Source: an uncultured Blautia sp.
GTDB lineage: Bacteria > Bacillota > Clostridia > Lachnospirales > Lachnospiraceae
Direction of reading: 5' to 3'
Length of the DNA: 12,477 nucleotides
Assembly: GCA_900553515.1 (NCBI GenBank)
Contig: USDN01000075.1
Span: forward strand, 1 to 12,477
Shown in pieces: positions 5,764-12,477 of the stretch. The stretch's first letter is position 1, and every line of letters begins with the position of its first letter. Below the pieces are notes generated by a model. The model searched no databases and was not told the DNA's origin. It saw nothing but the letters and a program-made list of their open reading frames with translations. A program made the translations under genes and the position numbers.

Positions 5764-6698
5764 AAAAGGCCAGGATCATTCTTGGGATTTTGTGTGCGCT
5801 CTGCATTGCAGGAGGAGCTTACTATGTTCAGAAAAGCAGAGAAAATGTGGATCTGGAGGGACCGAAGCTGGAAGCCTCTACAGAAAAGCTGGAGGTTGGC
5901 ATAGAAACCGGAGAAGAAGAACTCCTGAAAGATGTAGTGGCGAAGGACGACAGAGATGGAGACGTATCAGACAGTGTCATGATCTCAAAGATTCAAAAGA
6001 AGCAGGATGGGGAAGAAAATGAATTTGTGATCTCCTATGTGGGCTTTGACCATTCCAGCAATTCTGGAACTCTCACCAGAGACTTGATCTATACAGATTA
6101 CAGGAAACCTCATTTTGCCCTGTCTGAGGAACTGCGTTTTCCGGAAAACCAGGCGGTTTCCCTACTTGATTATGTGACAGCCTCTGACTGTATCGACGGG
6201 GACGTCAGTCCTTTTATTACAGTAGAAGGAGCAGAGGCGCTTCTCAGTGAGCCGGCAAGCGGCATTTATGATTGTACGGTAACTGTTACAAACAGTGTAG
6301 GAGATTCTGTGGATCTGCCTCTTCAGGTAGAGATCTACGAGGACAGCTACGAGGAGAGAACCTTCCGTCCCTATGTAGTTCTGACCGATTATCTGATTTA
6401 TCACAAAAAGGGAGAGGAACTGGATCTGACAAGACTGATCTCCCATGTGGAGGACCAGGGCTACTGCCAGATCGATTATGGTGCTATGGTACCTGTGAAG
6501 AACAGCAAAGGGGAGACAGAAGAAGTAACAGAGCAGGTGGCAAATGGCTCCAAGGAAAACTGGGTAAATATTTCTCAGATTTCTGTAGATTCCAATGTAG
6601 ATATCAATAAGGCAGGGGTTTACACTGTGGTATATTCCTATACTTCACAGGAAAAAGGCTATCAGGGAAACACCCGTCTAACTGTTGTGGTAGAGTAG
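5760..6698 (+). CDS. Membrane-anchored protein with DUF5011-like Ig domains
   Basis: This 312-residue protein has an N-terminal hydrophobic segment (residues 5-23) acting as signal anchor; the two Cys there do not form a standard lipobox. The extracellular part contains about three beta-sandwich repeats: roughly 33-113, 116-192 and 203-312. The first two share the DGDVS element (66-70 and 146-150) typical of DUF5011/bacterial Ig-like domains; the third is more divergent but ends in the usual AGVYTVVYSY and LTVVV strands. No enzymatic motif and no LPxTG signal are present. ATG 5760 overlaps the CpsB stop (ATGA); a GTG at 5754 is a less likely start. The position between phosphatase and kinase suggests an external sensing or scaffolding partner of the kinase, or binding of the exported polysaccharide. 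That role is inferred. Confidence 0.75.
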   Translation: MKKARIILGILCALCIAGGAYYVQKSRENVDLEGPKLEASTEKLEVGIETGEEELLKDVVAKDDRDGDVSDSVMISKIQKKQDGEENEFVISYVGFDHSSNSGTLTRDLIYTDYRKPHFALSEELRFPENQAVSLLDYVTASDCIDGDVSPFITVEGAEALLSEPASGIYDCTVTVTNSVGDSVDLPLQVEIYEDSYEERTFRPYVVLTDYLIYHKKGEELDLTRLISHVEDQGYCQIDYGAMVPVKNSKGETEEVTEQVANGSKENWVNISQISVDSNVDINKAGVYTVVYSYTSQEKGYQGNTRLTVVVE

Positions 6699-6714
6699 GG
6701 AGGAAAGGAGAAAA

Positions 6715-8100
6715 ATGGAACAGCAGATAAATCGTCAGGGAAACACATCCATAGATGTTTCCTTTATATGCAGATACCTGTGGAAAAATATTTTTGTGAT
6801 CCTTATGTGTGCCTGTATCGGAGGCATTCTTGCCTATGTGGGAATGGATCATTTTTCCGGAAGCACTTATATTGCTACTATGGATATGGCAATGATCTCC
6901 AGAGACAATTCCGCTGCGGGAAATCTGGATTCGGCAATGAACCGTAACCTGAACGTACTGAACAGTGAAATGCTTACAGAGCAGATGAAGAAGCAGGAGG
7001 AGGTTTCTTCCCTTCCAGGCTCTGTGAGCGCTGCCCAGGTGCCCAATACCAACCTGATTTCCATGAGCGCTTCCGCAGGATCAGCAGAAAACGCGCTTCG
7101 TCTTCTGAAATCAGCTCTTACCAGTTATCCGACCCTGACGGCATACTTTGAATCCGGCTATATGCTGAGAAACCTTACCGGACTTTCTGTCCAGAATATC
7201 CAAAAGCAGGAGTCAAAAACTCTTTTAAATGCTCTTCTGGCAGCTCTTCTGATCCTGGCGGCAGGCGTGGGACTGACGGTGTTTTACTGTATTTCCACAG
7301 ATCGGATCCATAACCGGAAGCAGGCTTCAGAGCTTCTGGATATCAGAATGCTTGGCTCTCTTCATTTCATGAAGAAAAAGAAAAATCAGAAGGCAATCCT
7401 CATTTCAGATCCCGGCACTGACGGGGTGTATGTGGAAGAGATCGATAAGCTGACCACTCAGGTACAGACTCGCATGGATCAGAAGGGTTTCCGTACGCTC
7501 ATGGTCAATTCCATCTGTGAAAATGAGGGAAAATCTACTGTTGCGGTGAATCTGACGCTGAATCTTGCCAGAAGAGGAAAAAAGGTTATGCTCATGGACG
7601 CAGATATGAGAAGACCTGCTCTTGCAAAGATTTTTGATTATACCGTAGACAAGGACAGAAGCCTTTCGGATCTTCTTCAGGGTAAAAGCTCTCTGCAGGA
7701 GGTGCGGTATACCGATAAAAAAATCCCGGGATTTATGTGTATTTTTCAGAAATCAGCTATTGCGGAACCGGATAAATTTCTGGAAAACAGAGATTTTAAG
7801 GCGCTGCTGAAGATGATCTCCCGGCATGTGGACTATGTGGTCATCGATACGCCGCCAATTGGAATTGTCCGTGATGCGGAGATTATAGCAGGAGCTGTGG
7901 ATGCGGCGCTTCTTACGGTACGTCAGGATCGGGTTCGTGCAGTGGAAATCAATGATGTGGTGGACGTTCTGGACGACACCGGAGTAGCGGTGATCGGCGG
8001 AGTCCTGAATATGACCAGAGGAGAGAAAAATTCCTTTGGACGAAAGAAACGCTACGGAAGATACTATTATGGTTATGATAACAGAAAGCAGGGCAGGTGA
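6715..8100 (+). CDS. Polysaccharide co-polymerase/BY-kinase fusion, first copy
   Basis: This 461-residue protein joins a Wzz/CpsC-like chain-length domain to a cytoplasmic CpsD-type tyrosine kinase, two parts that are usually separate proteins in Firmicutes. Transmembrane helices lie near 25-44 and 170-194, with an external loop of about 125 residues between them. The kinase has Walker A ENEGKSTVAVN (269-279), Walker A' VMLMDADMRRP (291-301) and Walker B YVVIDTPP (374-381), all intact. The tail RYGRYYYGYDN holds five Tyr (Y447, 450, 451, 452, 454) for autophosphorylation. Such kinases control assembly and chain length of capsule or exopolysaccharide together with CpsB. AGGAAAGGAG (6702-6711) precedes the ATG. 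The stop lies six bases before the start of the second, related fusion. Confidence 0.88.
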   Translation: MEQQINRQGNTSIDVSFICRYLWKNIFVILMCACIGGILAYVGMDHFSGSTYIATMDMAMISRDNSAAGNLDSAMNRNLNVLNSEMLTEQMKKQEEVSSLPGSVSAAQVPNTNLISMSASAGSAENALRLLKSALTSYPTLTAYFESGYMLRNLTGLSVQNIQKQESKTLLNALLAALLILAAGVGLTVFYCISTDRIHNRKQASELLDIRMLGSLHFMKKKKNQKAILISDPGTDGVYVEEIDKLTTQVQTRMDQKGFRTLMVNSICENEGKSTVAVNLTLNLARRGKKVMLMDADMRRPALAKIFDYTVDKDRSLSDLLQGKSSLQEVRYTDKKIPGFMCIFQKSAIAEPDKFLENRDFKALLKMISRHVDYVVIDTPPIGIVRDAEIIAGAVDAALLTVRQDRVRAVEINDVVDVLDDTGVAVIGGVLNMTRGEKNSFGRKKRYGRYYYGYDNRKQGR

Positions 8101-8105
8101 GAGAG

Positions 8106-9572
8106 ATGCAGACAGAAACACGTACAGACAGAAATGTCTATAGTAGTCCGGAACCTATGGACTTTACAGAAATACTGGAGGATATCCTCCGCTGCCTGAA
8201 ACGCTACTGGATTCAGCTCCTTCTTGTACTGGTGGCGGCAGCGGCAGTGACGGTGGCTTATTTAAACGCTTCCTATAAGCCGGTATATTCTGCCAAGGTC
8301 ACTTATGCGGTAAATAAGAGCGGAGTTACTGAAAGTGACGCGGCTCTTGCCAGAAGGCTCAGCAGCTCTGTGGCAAAAATATATGGAACCTATGAATTTC
8401 AGGATGAACTGTCCGAAAAAATCCAGGAAAAAGGTCTGGATCCCAAAAACTGCCAGATCAGCACCCAGTACACAGAGGGAGCCAACCTTTTTACCGTGTC
8501 AGTAAGCTCCAATGATTTCCGAAATGTGGATCCGGTGCTGGAAGCCTTCCGTCAGGTGTATCCGGGTTGGGCAGATAAATCCAATGGTTCTGTAGAACTG
8601 GAAACAGTAGATATGGTACAGGCTTCTCAGATTCCGGATAATCCCTATTCCATGGTGAACTGTGCTGTGAAGGGACTGCTGGTGGGACTTGTGCTGGTAG
8701 CGGCGCTGACCTTCCTTTATGCCCAGACTTTACATACGGTACGAAAAGAAAAGGATATGAAAAAAGTTACCTCCAAAGGGTGTATCGCGCTGATTCCGGA
8801 TACTAAAATGAAAAAAAGGACAAATGAGAACAAATCTCATCTTCTGATCAGTAATAAAAGGATTGACTGGAGTTTTAAACAGTCCATGCTGTCTGCCCAG
8901 TCCAGGATCGATCAGATCATGACCAGACAGGAGCAGAAAGTACTGCTTGTAACCAGTACACTTCCCCAGGAGGGAAAAAGTCTGATGTCTGTGAATCTGG
9001 CGCTGGCAGCTGTACAGAATGGCAAAAAAACAGTAATCATTGACGGGGATCTCCGGAATCCTTCCGTAGGAAGAGTCTTTGGGTTTGAAGGAAAAAAAGC
9101 AGGCTTAAGTGATTTCTTTGACGGGAAGGCCGAGCCGGATGAGATTATCACAGGAAGCGGAGAACTGGCAGTGATCGGGGGCGGTACCAGAGTCGGTGGA
9201 GTCTCCGGAATTATCTCCGACGGGATGATGGAGGATCTGATGGGCTATCTCAGGAGAGTCTATGATTTTATTGTGATCGATACTCCGCCTTCCGGACTTT
9301 TTTCGGATGCTGCGATCCTGGGTAAATATGCAGATACCTGCCTTTATGTGGTTCGACAGGATATGGCGACACTTCATGAGATCCAGGAGGGGATTGGTCC
9401 CTTTATTATGGAGGACAAGCTGGCAGGATATCTGATTAACCGCAGCAGCTCCAGTATTTCCAGTTATGGAAAATATGGCAAATATGGATATTCCAAATAT
9501 GGACATTACGGGAAATATAAACGTTACATCAAAACAACGGAAGCTTCCATGAATACGGAAGACACTCTGTAA
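8106..9572 (+). CDS. Polysaccharide co-polymerase/BY-kinase fusion, second copy
   Basis: This 488-residue protein has the same architecture as its neighbour: N-terminal Wzz-like DFTEILEDILRCLKRYW (19-35), helices near 36-53 and 188-206, and a C-terminal kinase. Walker A is TLPQEGKSLMSVN (285-297), with Leu after the GKS where Thr/Ser is usual. Walker A' is VIIDGDLRNP (310-319), with Gly in place of the usual Ala and Asn before Pro, and Walker B is FIVIDTPP (388-395). The tail (454-474) carries eight Tyr in Gly-Lys-Tyr steps. The proteins are clearly divergent rather than a recent duplication. ATG 8106 is chosen because AGGTGA (8095-8100) is well spaced; a GTG at 8097 would add three residues. 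The altered A' and A motifs suggest different activity or a division of labour, for example kinase and substrate or heteromeric rings. Confidence 0.87.
   Translation: MQTETRTDRNVYSSPEPMDFTEILEDILRCLKRYWIQLLLVLVAAAAVTVAYLNASYKPVYSAKVTYAVNKSGVTESDAALARRLSSSVAKIYGTYEFQDELSEKIQEKGLDPKNCQISTQYTEGANLFTVSVSSNDFRNVDPVLEAFRQVYPGWADKSNGSVELETVDMVQASQIPDNPYSMVNCAVKGLLVGLVLVAALTFLYAQTLHTVRKEKDMKKVTSKGCIALIPDTKMKKRTNENKSHLLISNKRIDWSFKQSMLSAQSRIDQIMTRQEQKVLLVTSTLPQEGKSLMSVNLALAAVQNGKKTVIIDGDLRNPSVGRVFGFEGKKAGLSDFFDGKAEPDEIITGSGELAVIGGGTRVGGVSGIISDGMMEDLMGYLRRVYDFIVIDTPPSGLFSDAAILGKYADTCLYVVRQDMATLHEIQEGIGPFIMEDKLAGYLINRSSSSISSYGKYGKYGYSKYGHYGKYKRYIKTTEASMNTEDTL
9465..9527 (+). repeat. Tyr-rich GKY repeat tail (coding)
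   Basis: Residues 454-474 of the second kinase repeat a Gly-Lys-Tyr step; at DNA level AAATATGG recurs at 9471-9478, 9480-9487 and 9495-9502. Eight Tyr occur in 21 residues, usually every third residue. Repeats of this kind could expand or contract and so change the number of phosphorylation sites. Confidence 0.7.
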
Positions 9573-9595
9573 AGGAGAAGACAGGAGGAAACGAT

Positions 9596-10060
9596 ATGAA
9601 AAATAAGCTTATCACAACGTTTTTACTTTTGATCTTCTGTGCAGGGGCGGTGACGGTAGCATTAAAGTCCTATGATAATATCAACCGGAATCTGCAGTCT
9701 GCTCATGATATCCAGAAAGAAAGAGAGGTAAAATTGTCGGTAACACCTACAACGGTGCCGGCAACGCCTACGCCTGAGCCGGTGGCAACGCCTACGGAAG
9801 TTCCTGCGGATCCGGCAGTTCCGGTTCTGACCCTTTCTGAGGACACTATTGAGATTGCAGCGGGATCAAATTTCTCTGTTATTTCACCGGTAGCTGACAT
9901 TACAGATGATAAGGATGACAGAAGCTCTCTTTTCAGAAGGATCCATGTAAGTGGGGACTACAGCATGACAACGCCGGGACAGTATGTATTGCAGTATGTG
10001 GTCACAGACAGCGACGGGAATTCCTCTGTTCCGCAGTCTCTGAATCTGATTGTAAGATAA
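9596..10060 (+). CDS. Small membrane-anchored protein with Pro/Thr linker and Ig-like domain
   Basis: This 154-residue protein has a hydrophobic N-terminal anchor (residues 5-23), a charged stalk, a Pro/Thr/Val-rich linker (about 48-76) and one DUF5011-like beta-sandwich (77-154). The latter shows the typical DITDDKDDRSSLF, PGQYVLQYVVTDSDGNSS and terminal LNLIV strands. The linker contains a 13-base direct DNA repeat, GGCAACGCCTACG at 9760-9772 and 9784-9796. A good AGGAGG (9585-9590) precedes the ATG. The fold resembles that of the protein encoded at 5760, so each kinase in the operon has a nearby anchored Ig-like protein. Wall-spanning linkers of this composition usually hold a domain away from the membrane. 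A role in polymer binding or kinase sensing is inferred only from context. Confidence 0.72.
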   Translation: MKNKLITTFLLLIFCAGAVTVALKSYDNINRNLQSAHDIQKEREVKLSVTPTTVPATPTPEPVATPTEVPADPAVPVLTLSEDTIEIAAGSNFSVISPVADITDDKDDRSSLFRRIHVSGDYSMTTPGQYVLQYVVTDSDGNSSVPQSLNLIVR

Positions 10061-10072
10061 AGGGGGAGACAG

Positions 10073-11698
10073 GTGCAGAAAATCAGCAGGATATTTGAAG
10101 GGCTGGAAAGCCTGTCTTCAGGCCTGGACTCTGTTCCGGGAATGGCTTTTCTGGCAGTGGCGGTAATATGCATTCTTTTGCTTCTGGCAAGTGCGTTTGT
10201 AATTCCCCGTCTGAAGTGGAGGGAACGGAAGAAGCGCACTTTTCAGCTGACCTGTGTGGCAGGAGCTTTGGTGATCTACCTTTTGTCAGCGGTGGGATTT
10301 ATGCTTCTGACTCGAAATCCCTCTCAGGGTTATCAGATTCAGGTGCTTCCCTTTGCGGAATTGATTTCAGAAGGGCTGAGCCTTCCGCTTCTTTTGCAGG
10401 AAGCCGGGAAGCTCCTTCTGTTTGTTCCGGTGGGAATCCTTTTCGTGTGTCAGCTTCACAGGGAAGAACGGCTGATGAGGGCTTTTCTGTTCTCCTTCGG
10501 CATGAGCCTTCTGGTGGAATTTCTCCAGTACATATGCAAAATGGGAACCTTTTCTACAGGAGATATGGTTCTGAATACGTTGGGAGGACTTCTGGGTGCT
10601 TTTCTCACTGTCAGATGGCAGCACACTGCGGGAAGAAAGACTGTGGAGGGCGTTTTGCTGCGGGCGGTCTTCGGACTTTCTATTATGGTTCTGGTATTTG
10701 GCACGGCAGCCTTCGGAACCTATCATGTACTCCGTACAGGCGGTGAAAGAGACATGAGAGAAAATGTAAGTTCAGTGGCTTTGAGTATGGCAGACAGAGG
10801 GGACGGCAAAAAGCTCTCGAAAGACTCCGATTATATCTGGCATAATGGAAAAGCCTATCAGTATAACGATCAGATAATCACTCTTCTCTGCATGGGAATC
10901 GACCAGGCAGGAGAGGAGATACAGAAGGAAAAAGAAGTTTCCGGAGAAAGTGGTCAGGCAGACAGTATCTTTCTGGCAGTGCTGGATCCGGTCAGCAGAC
11001 AGCTGAGAGTGATTGCCATTTCCCGTGATACTATGACAAAGATTCCCGCTTTTGACAATAAGGGGAATTATCTGGGAGAAAATATTAACCATTTAGGGCT
11101 TGCCTATGCCTACGGGGATGGAAGAGAAAAAAGCTGTCAGTATATGGTAGATGCAGTTTCCAGACTTTTTTATGGAATCCCCATCAATGGATATGCAGCC
11201 TTTTCTTTGGAAACCATAGGAAAGCTGAATGATGCGGTAGGCGGTGTCACTGTTACTGTTCCGGAGGGGGAGGATATGACTTCTGCGGATCCACAGCTGA
11301 AAAGCGGCGAAGCGGTCACCCTTACCGGAGATATGGCGGAAACCTTTGTGCGGTGGAGAAATACGGAAGAGCATGGAAGCAATAATATGCGAATCGCAAG
11401 GCAGAAGCAGTTTCTTCTGAGCTTTTTTCAGCAGGCAGCTTCAGCAGTGCAGAAAAACGTATCATTACCAGCAAGTCTCTATCAGGAATTTTCCAGTGAA
11501 ATGGTAACAGATATCAGTCTGGATAAAGCGGTATATCTGATTTCCGAAGCGGCAAAAATGAGCTTTCAGGAGGGGAATCTGACGGTTTTGCAGGGAGAGG
11601 CGAAAACCGGTAAGGTATATGATGAGTTTTATGTGGACGACGATGCGCTGTATGAGCTGATTCTGGATACCTTCTATATGGAGGAGACAGATTCATGA
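10073..11698 (+). CDS. VanZ-LCP (LytR-CpsA-Psr) fusion protein
   Basis: This 541-residue protein combines two families. The N-terminal part has membrane helices near 24-44, 58-78, 110-127, 135-153 and 165-180, and carries the VanZ-like pattern: VLPF (91-94), LLLFVPVGILF (114-124), LLVEFLQY (146-153) and TGDMVLNTLGGLLGA (162-176). A further helix (about 197-217) leads to an extracellular LCP domain, about 265-455. LCP marks are ADSIFLAVLD (296-305), ISRDTMTKIP (316-325), NDAVGGVTVTVP (386-397) and RWRN with later RIARQKQ (427-446), including the phosphate-binding arginines. LCP enzymes transfer polymers from undecaprenyl pyrophosphate carriers to peptidoglycan, which suits an operon for surface polysaccharide. 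The GTG start at 10073 follows AGGGGGAG (10061-10068). The stop overlaps the next ATG by four bases. VanZ proteins have no settled biochemical role, though some affect glycopeptide sensitivity. Confidence 0.85.
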   Translation: MQKISRIFEGLESLSSGLDSVPGMAFLAVAVICILLLLASAFVIPRLKWRERKKRTFQLTCVAGALVIYLLSAVGFMLLTRNPSQGYQIQVLPFAELISEGLSLPLLLQEAGKLLLFVPVGILFVCQLHREERLMRAFLFSFGMSLLVEFLQYICKMGTFSTGDMVLNTLGGLLGAFLTVRWQHTAGRKTVEGVLLRAVFGLSIMVLVFGTAAFGTYHVLRTGGERDMRENVSSVALSMADRGDGKKLSKDSDYIWHNGKAYQYNDQIITLLCMGIDQAGEEIQKEKEVSGESGQADSIFLAVLDPVSRQLRVIAISRDTMTKIPAFDNKGNYLGENINHLGLAYAYGDGREKSCQYMVDAVSRLFYGIPINGYAAFSLETIGKLNDAVGGVTVTVPEGEDMTSADPQLKSGEAVTLTGDMAETFVRWRNTEEHGSNNMRIARQKQFLLSFFQQAASAVQKNVSLPASLYQEFSSEMVTDISLDKAVYLISEAAKMSFQEGNLTVLQGEAKTGKVYDEFYVDDDALYELILDTFYMEETDS

Positions 11699-12366
11699 AA
11701 AAAACAGTACTGATCGTGGTTCTGTCTATCTGTCTGCTGGCAGGAGGGATTGCTGCAGGCATACTGTTTTTTGCAGGCAGTCAGGAACAGGTGAATCCGG
11801 ATATCTATGGACGGATTTATATACCGGATACAGAGATCGACTATCCGATACTGCAGCATCCTGAGGACAATAGTTATTATCTTACCCATGATGCAAAGGG
11901 TGAGGAAAATCCTTCCGGTGCAATTTTTTCGGAAGCTTATAACAGCAGGAATTTTGAAGATCCCATTACCGTTCTTTATGGAAATCATATGGAGGACGGC
12001 AGTATGTTTGGCGGTCTTCAGAAATACGGGGACAATCTCTACATGAAAGAGCATCCGTATATTTATATTTATTCAGGAGATATGGAATATAAATACCGGA
12101 TATTTGCCGCGTATCTTTCAGATAACCGTCATCTCATGGAGAGGTTCTGCTCCGGAAAAAGCCAGGGGAACAGAGATGCCTATTTAAAAAGTATTTTTAA
12201 CAACCGGACCATGGAGGCACAGATTGATGAAAGTGTGGAGGTCAGTGCAGATTCTGGAATACTTACGCTGTCTACCCATGACAGCAGGGGAGAACAGTAT
12301 CGCTATCTGGTGCAGGCATGTCTGACGGAAAAAAATAAAGCCAGCCCTGTTGAAGCAGAAAAATAA
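11695..12366 (+). CDS. Class B sortase homologue with degenerate active site
   Basis: This 223-residue protein has a signal anchor (residues 5-27) and a class B sortase fold: IYGRIYIPDTEIDYPILQ near 38-54, YYLTHDAKG (61-69), GAIFSEAYNS (75-84), VLYGNHMEDGSMFGGL (93-108) and ILTLSTHDSRGEQYRYLVQA (189-208). Sortases cleave sorting signals with a His-Cys-Arg set and join proteins to the wall. Here the canonical GHNM reads GNHM, putting N97 where the catalytic His belongs, and TLSTC reads TLSTH, putting H195 at the nucleophile; R203 remains. The only other cysteines are C13 in the anchor, C152 and C209, none in the expected position. Classical transpeptidation is therefore unlikely. The ATG overlaps the LCP stop with GGAGG-like pairing upstream, so production is probably coupled. 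It may bind a wall or polysaccharide ligand, act as a pseudoenzyme, or use altered chemistry. Confidence 0.82.
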   Translation: MKKTVLIVVLSICLLAGGIAAGILFFAGSQEQVNPDIYGRIYIPDTEIDYPILQHPEDNSYYLTHDAKGEENPSGAIFSEAYNSRNFEDPITVLYGNHMEDGSMFGGLQKYGDNLYMKEHPYIYIYSGDMEYKYRIFAAYLSDNRHLMERFCSGKSQGNRDAYLKSIFNNRTMEAQIDESVEVSADSGILTLSTHDSRGEQYRYLVQACLTEKNKASPVEAEK

Positions 12367-12378
12367 TTATGCTATAAT
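12350..12378 (+). promoter_or_regulatory. Promoter inside the end of the sortase-like gene
   Basis: TTGAAG (12350-12355) and TATAAT (12373-12378) are spaced by 17 bases, with an added TG at 12370-12371. The match is close to the housekeeping consensus. It overlaps the last five codons of the operon and would drive a gene beyond the right edge. Confidence 0.6.
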
Positions 12379-12409
12379 AGTTAAGATTTGAAATCCGCAG
12401 GGATTCGGG

Positions 12410-12439
12410 TTGGAAAATGAATGGAGCTTCTTGTATAAT
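12410..12439 (+). promoter_or_regulatory. Second promoter candidate at the right edge
   Basis: TTGGAA (12410-12415) and TATAAT (12434-12439) are 18 bases apart. With the promoter 61 bases upstream this makes a possible tandem pair feeding an unseen gene; an AAGG-containing sequence near 12465 could be part of its ribosome binding site. No terminator is seen between the operon and these sites. Confidence 0.45.
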
Positions 12440-12477
12440 TCAAATATAAGGAATTCCGAGAAAGAAGGTTGAGAAAA

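Noticed and set aside
5760..6698. Lipoprotein call for the first Ig-like protein
   Set aside because: Cys12 and Cys15 lie in the hydrophobic stretch, but the residues before them do not fit a lipobox (Leu rather than Gly/Ala/Ser precedes each); a signal anchor is more likely.
10168..10746. 192-codon ORF in another plus frame inside the VanZ part
   Set aside because: It overlaps the well-supported VanZ-LCP frame, has low-complexity composition rich in Ser, Gly and Cys, and lacks a ribosome binding site.

Overview
The window looks like a chromosomal segment of a Gram-positive anaerobe of the Clostridia, most likely Lachnospiraceae (Blautia/Ruminococcus/Dorea-like). The basis is strong AGGAGG-type ribosome binding sites, some GTG starts, moderate GC, tightly coupled genes, and a capsule/exopolysaccharide regulatory operon in Firmicutes style (PHP-type CpsB phosphatase, CpsC/CpsD-type tyrosine kinases, an LCP enzyme). 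The genus assignment is inference from gene content, not from a marker gene.

Left part (1-3273) is a scarred accessory region. A cut-off coding end and AT-rich debris (1-599) precede a membrane-anchored metallophosphoesterase (600-1457). It overlaps a short XRE/Cro-type HTH protein (1454-1702), followed by a KilA-N domain protein (1765-2619) that contains a perfect 26-bp palindrome. An unidentified ORF fragment (2646-2912) comes next. Then the last 81 codons of a second, paralogous metallophosphoesterase appear with no 5' part (2924-3166), followed by a hairpin terminator. The intact phosphoesterase and the truncated copy therefore bracket the HTH/KilA-N block as an imperfect 198-bp direct repeat (about 85% identical by hand count).

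Middle (3274-4872): a free-standing AAA-like ATPase with a C-terminal PD-(D/E)XK nuclease-like domain, in its own transcription unit.

Right part (5008-12366) is one compact operon of seven genes on the + strand, probably driven by an extended -10 promoter near 4938-4946. In order: CpsB/YwqE-type tyrosine phosphatase; a membrane-anchored protein with Ig-like (DUF5011-like) domains; a first polysaccharide co-polymerase/tyrosine-kinase fusion; a second such fusion with a striking Gly-Lys-Tyr-rich tail; a small anchored protein with a Pro/Thr linker and one Ig-like domain; a VanZ-LCP (LytR-CpsA-Psr) fusion; and a class B sortase homologue. In the sortase homologue the catalytic His position is Asn (GNHM instead of the usual GHNM) and the catalytic Cys position is His (TLSTH instead of TLSTC). 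The inferred logic is a surface-polysaccharide control module: two kinases and one phosphatase regulate polymerisation, the LCP domain attaches the polymer to peptidoglycan, and anchored Ig-like proteins plus a degenerate sortase fold act outside the membrane. No glycosyltransferases, flippase or polymerase lie inside the window; promoter-like sequences at its right end suggest another transcription unit follows.

The strongest candidates for something undescribed are the sortase-fold protein that lost two of three catalytic residues, the VanZ-LCP fusion next to it, and the doubled kinase/Ig-like arrangement.
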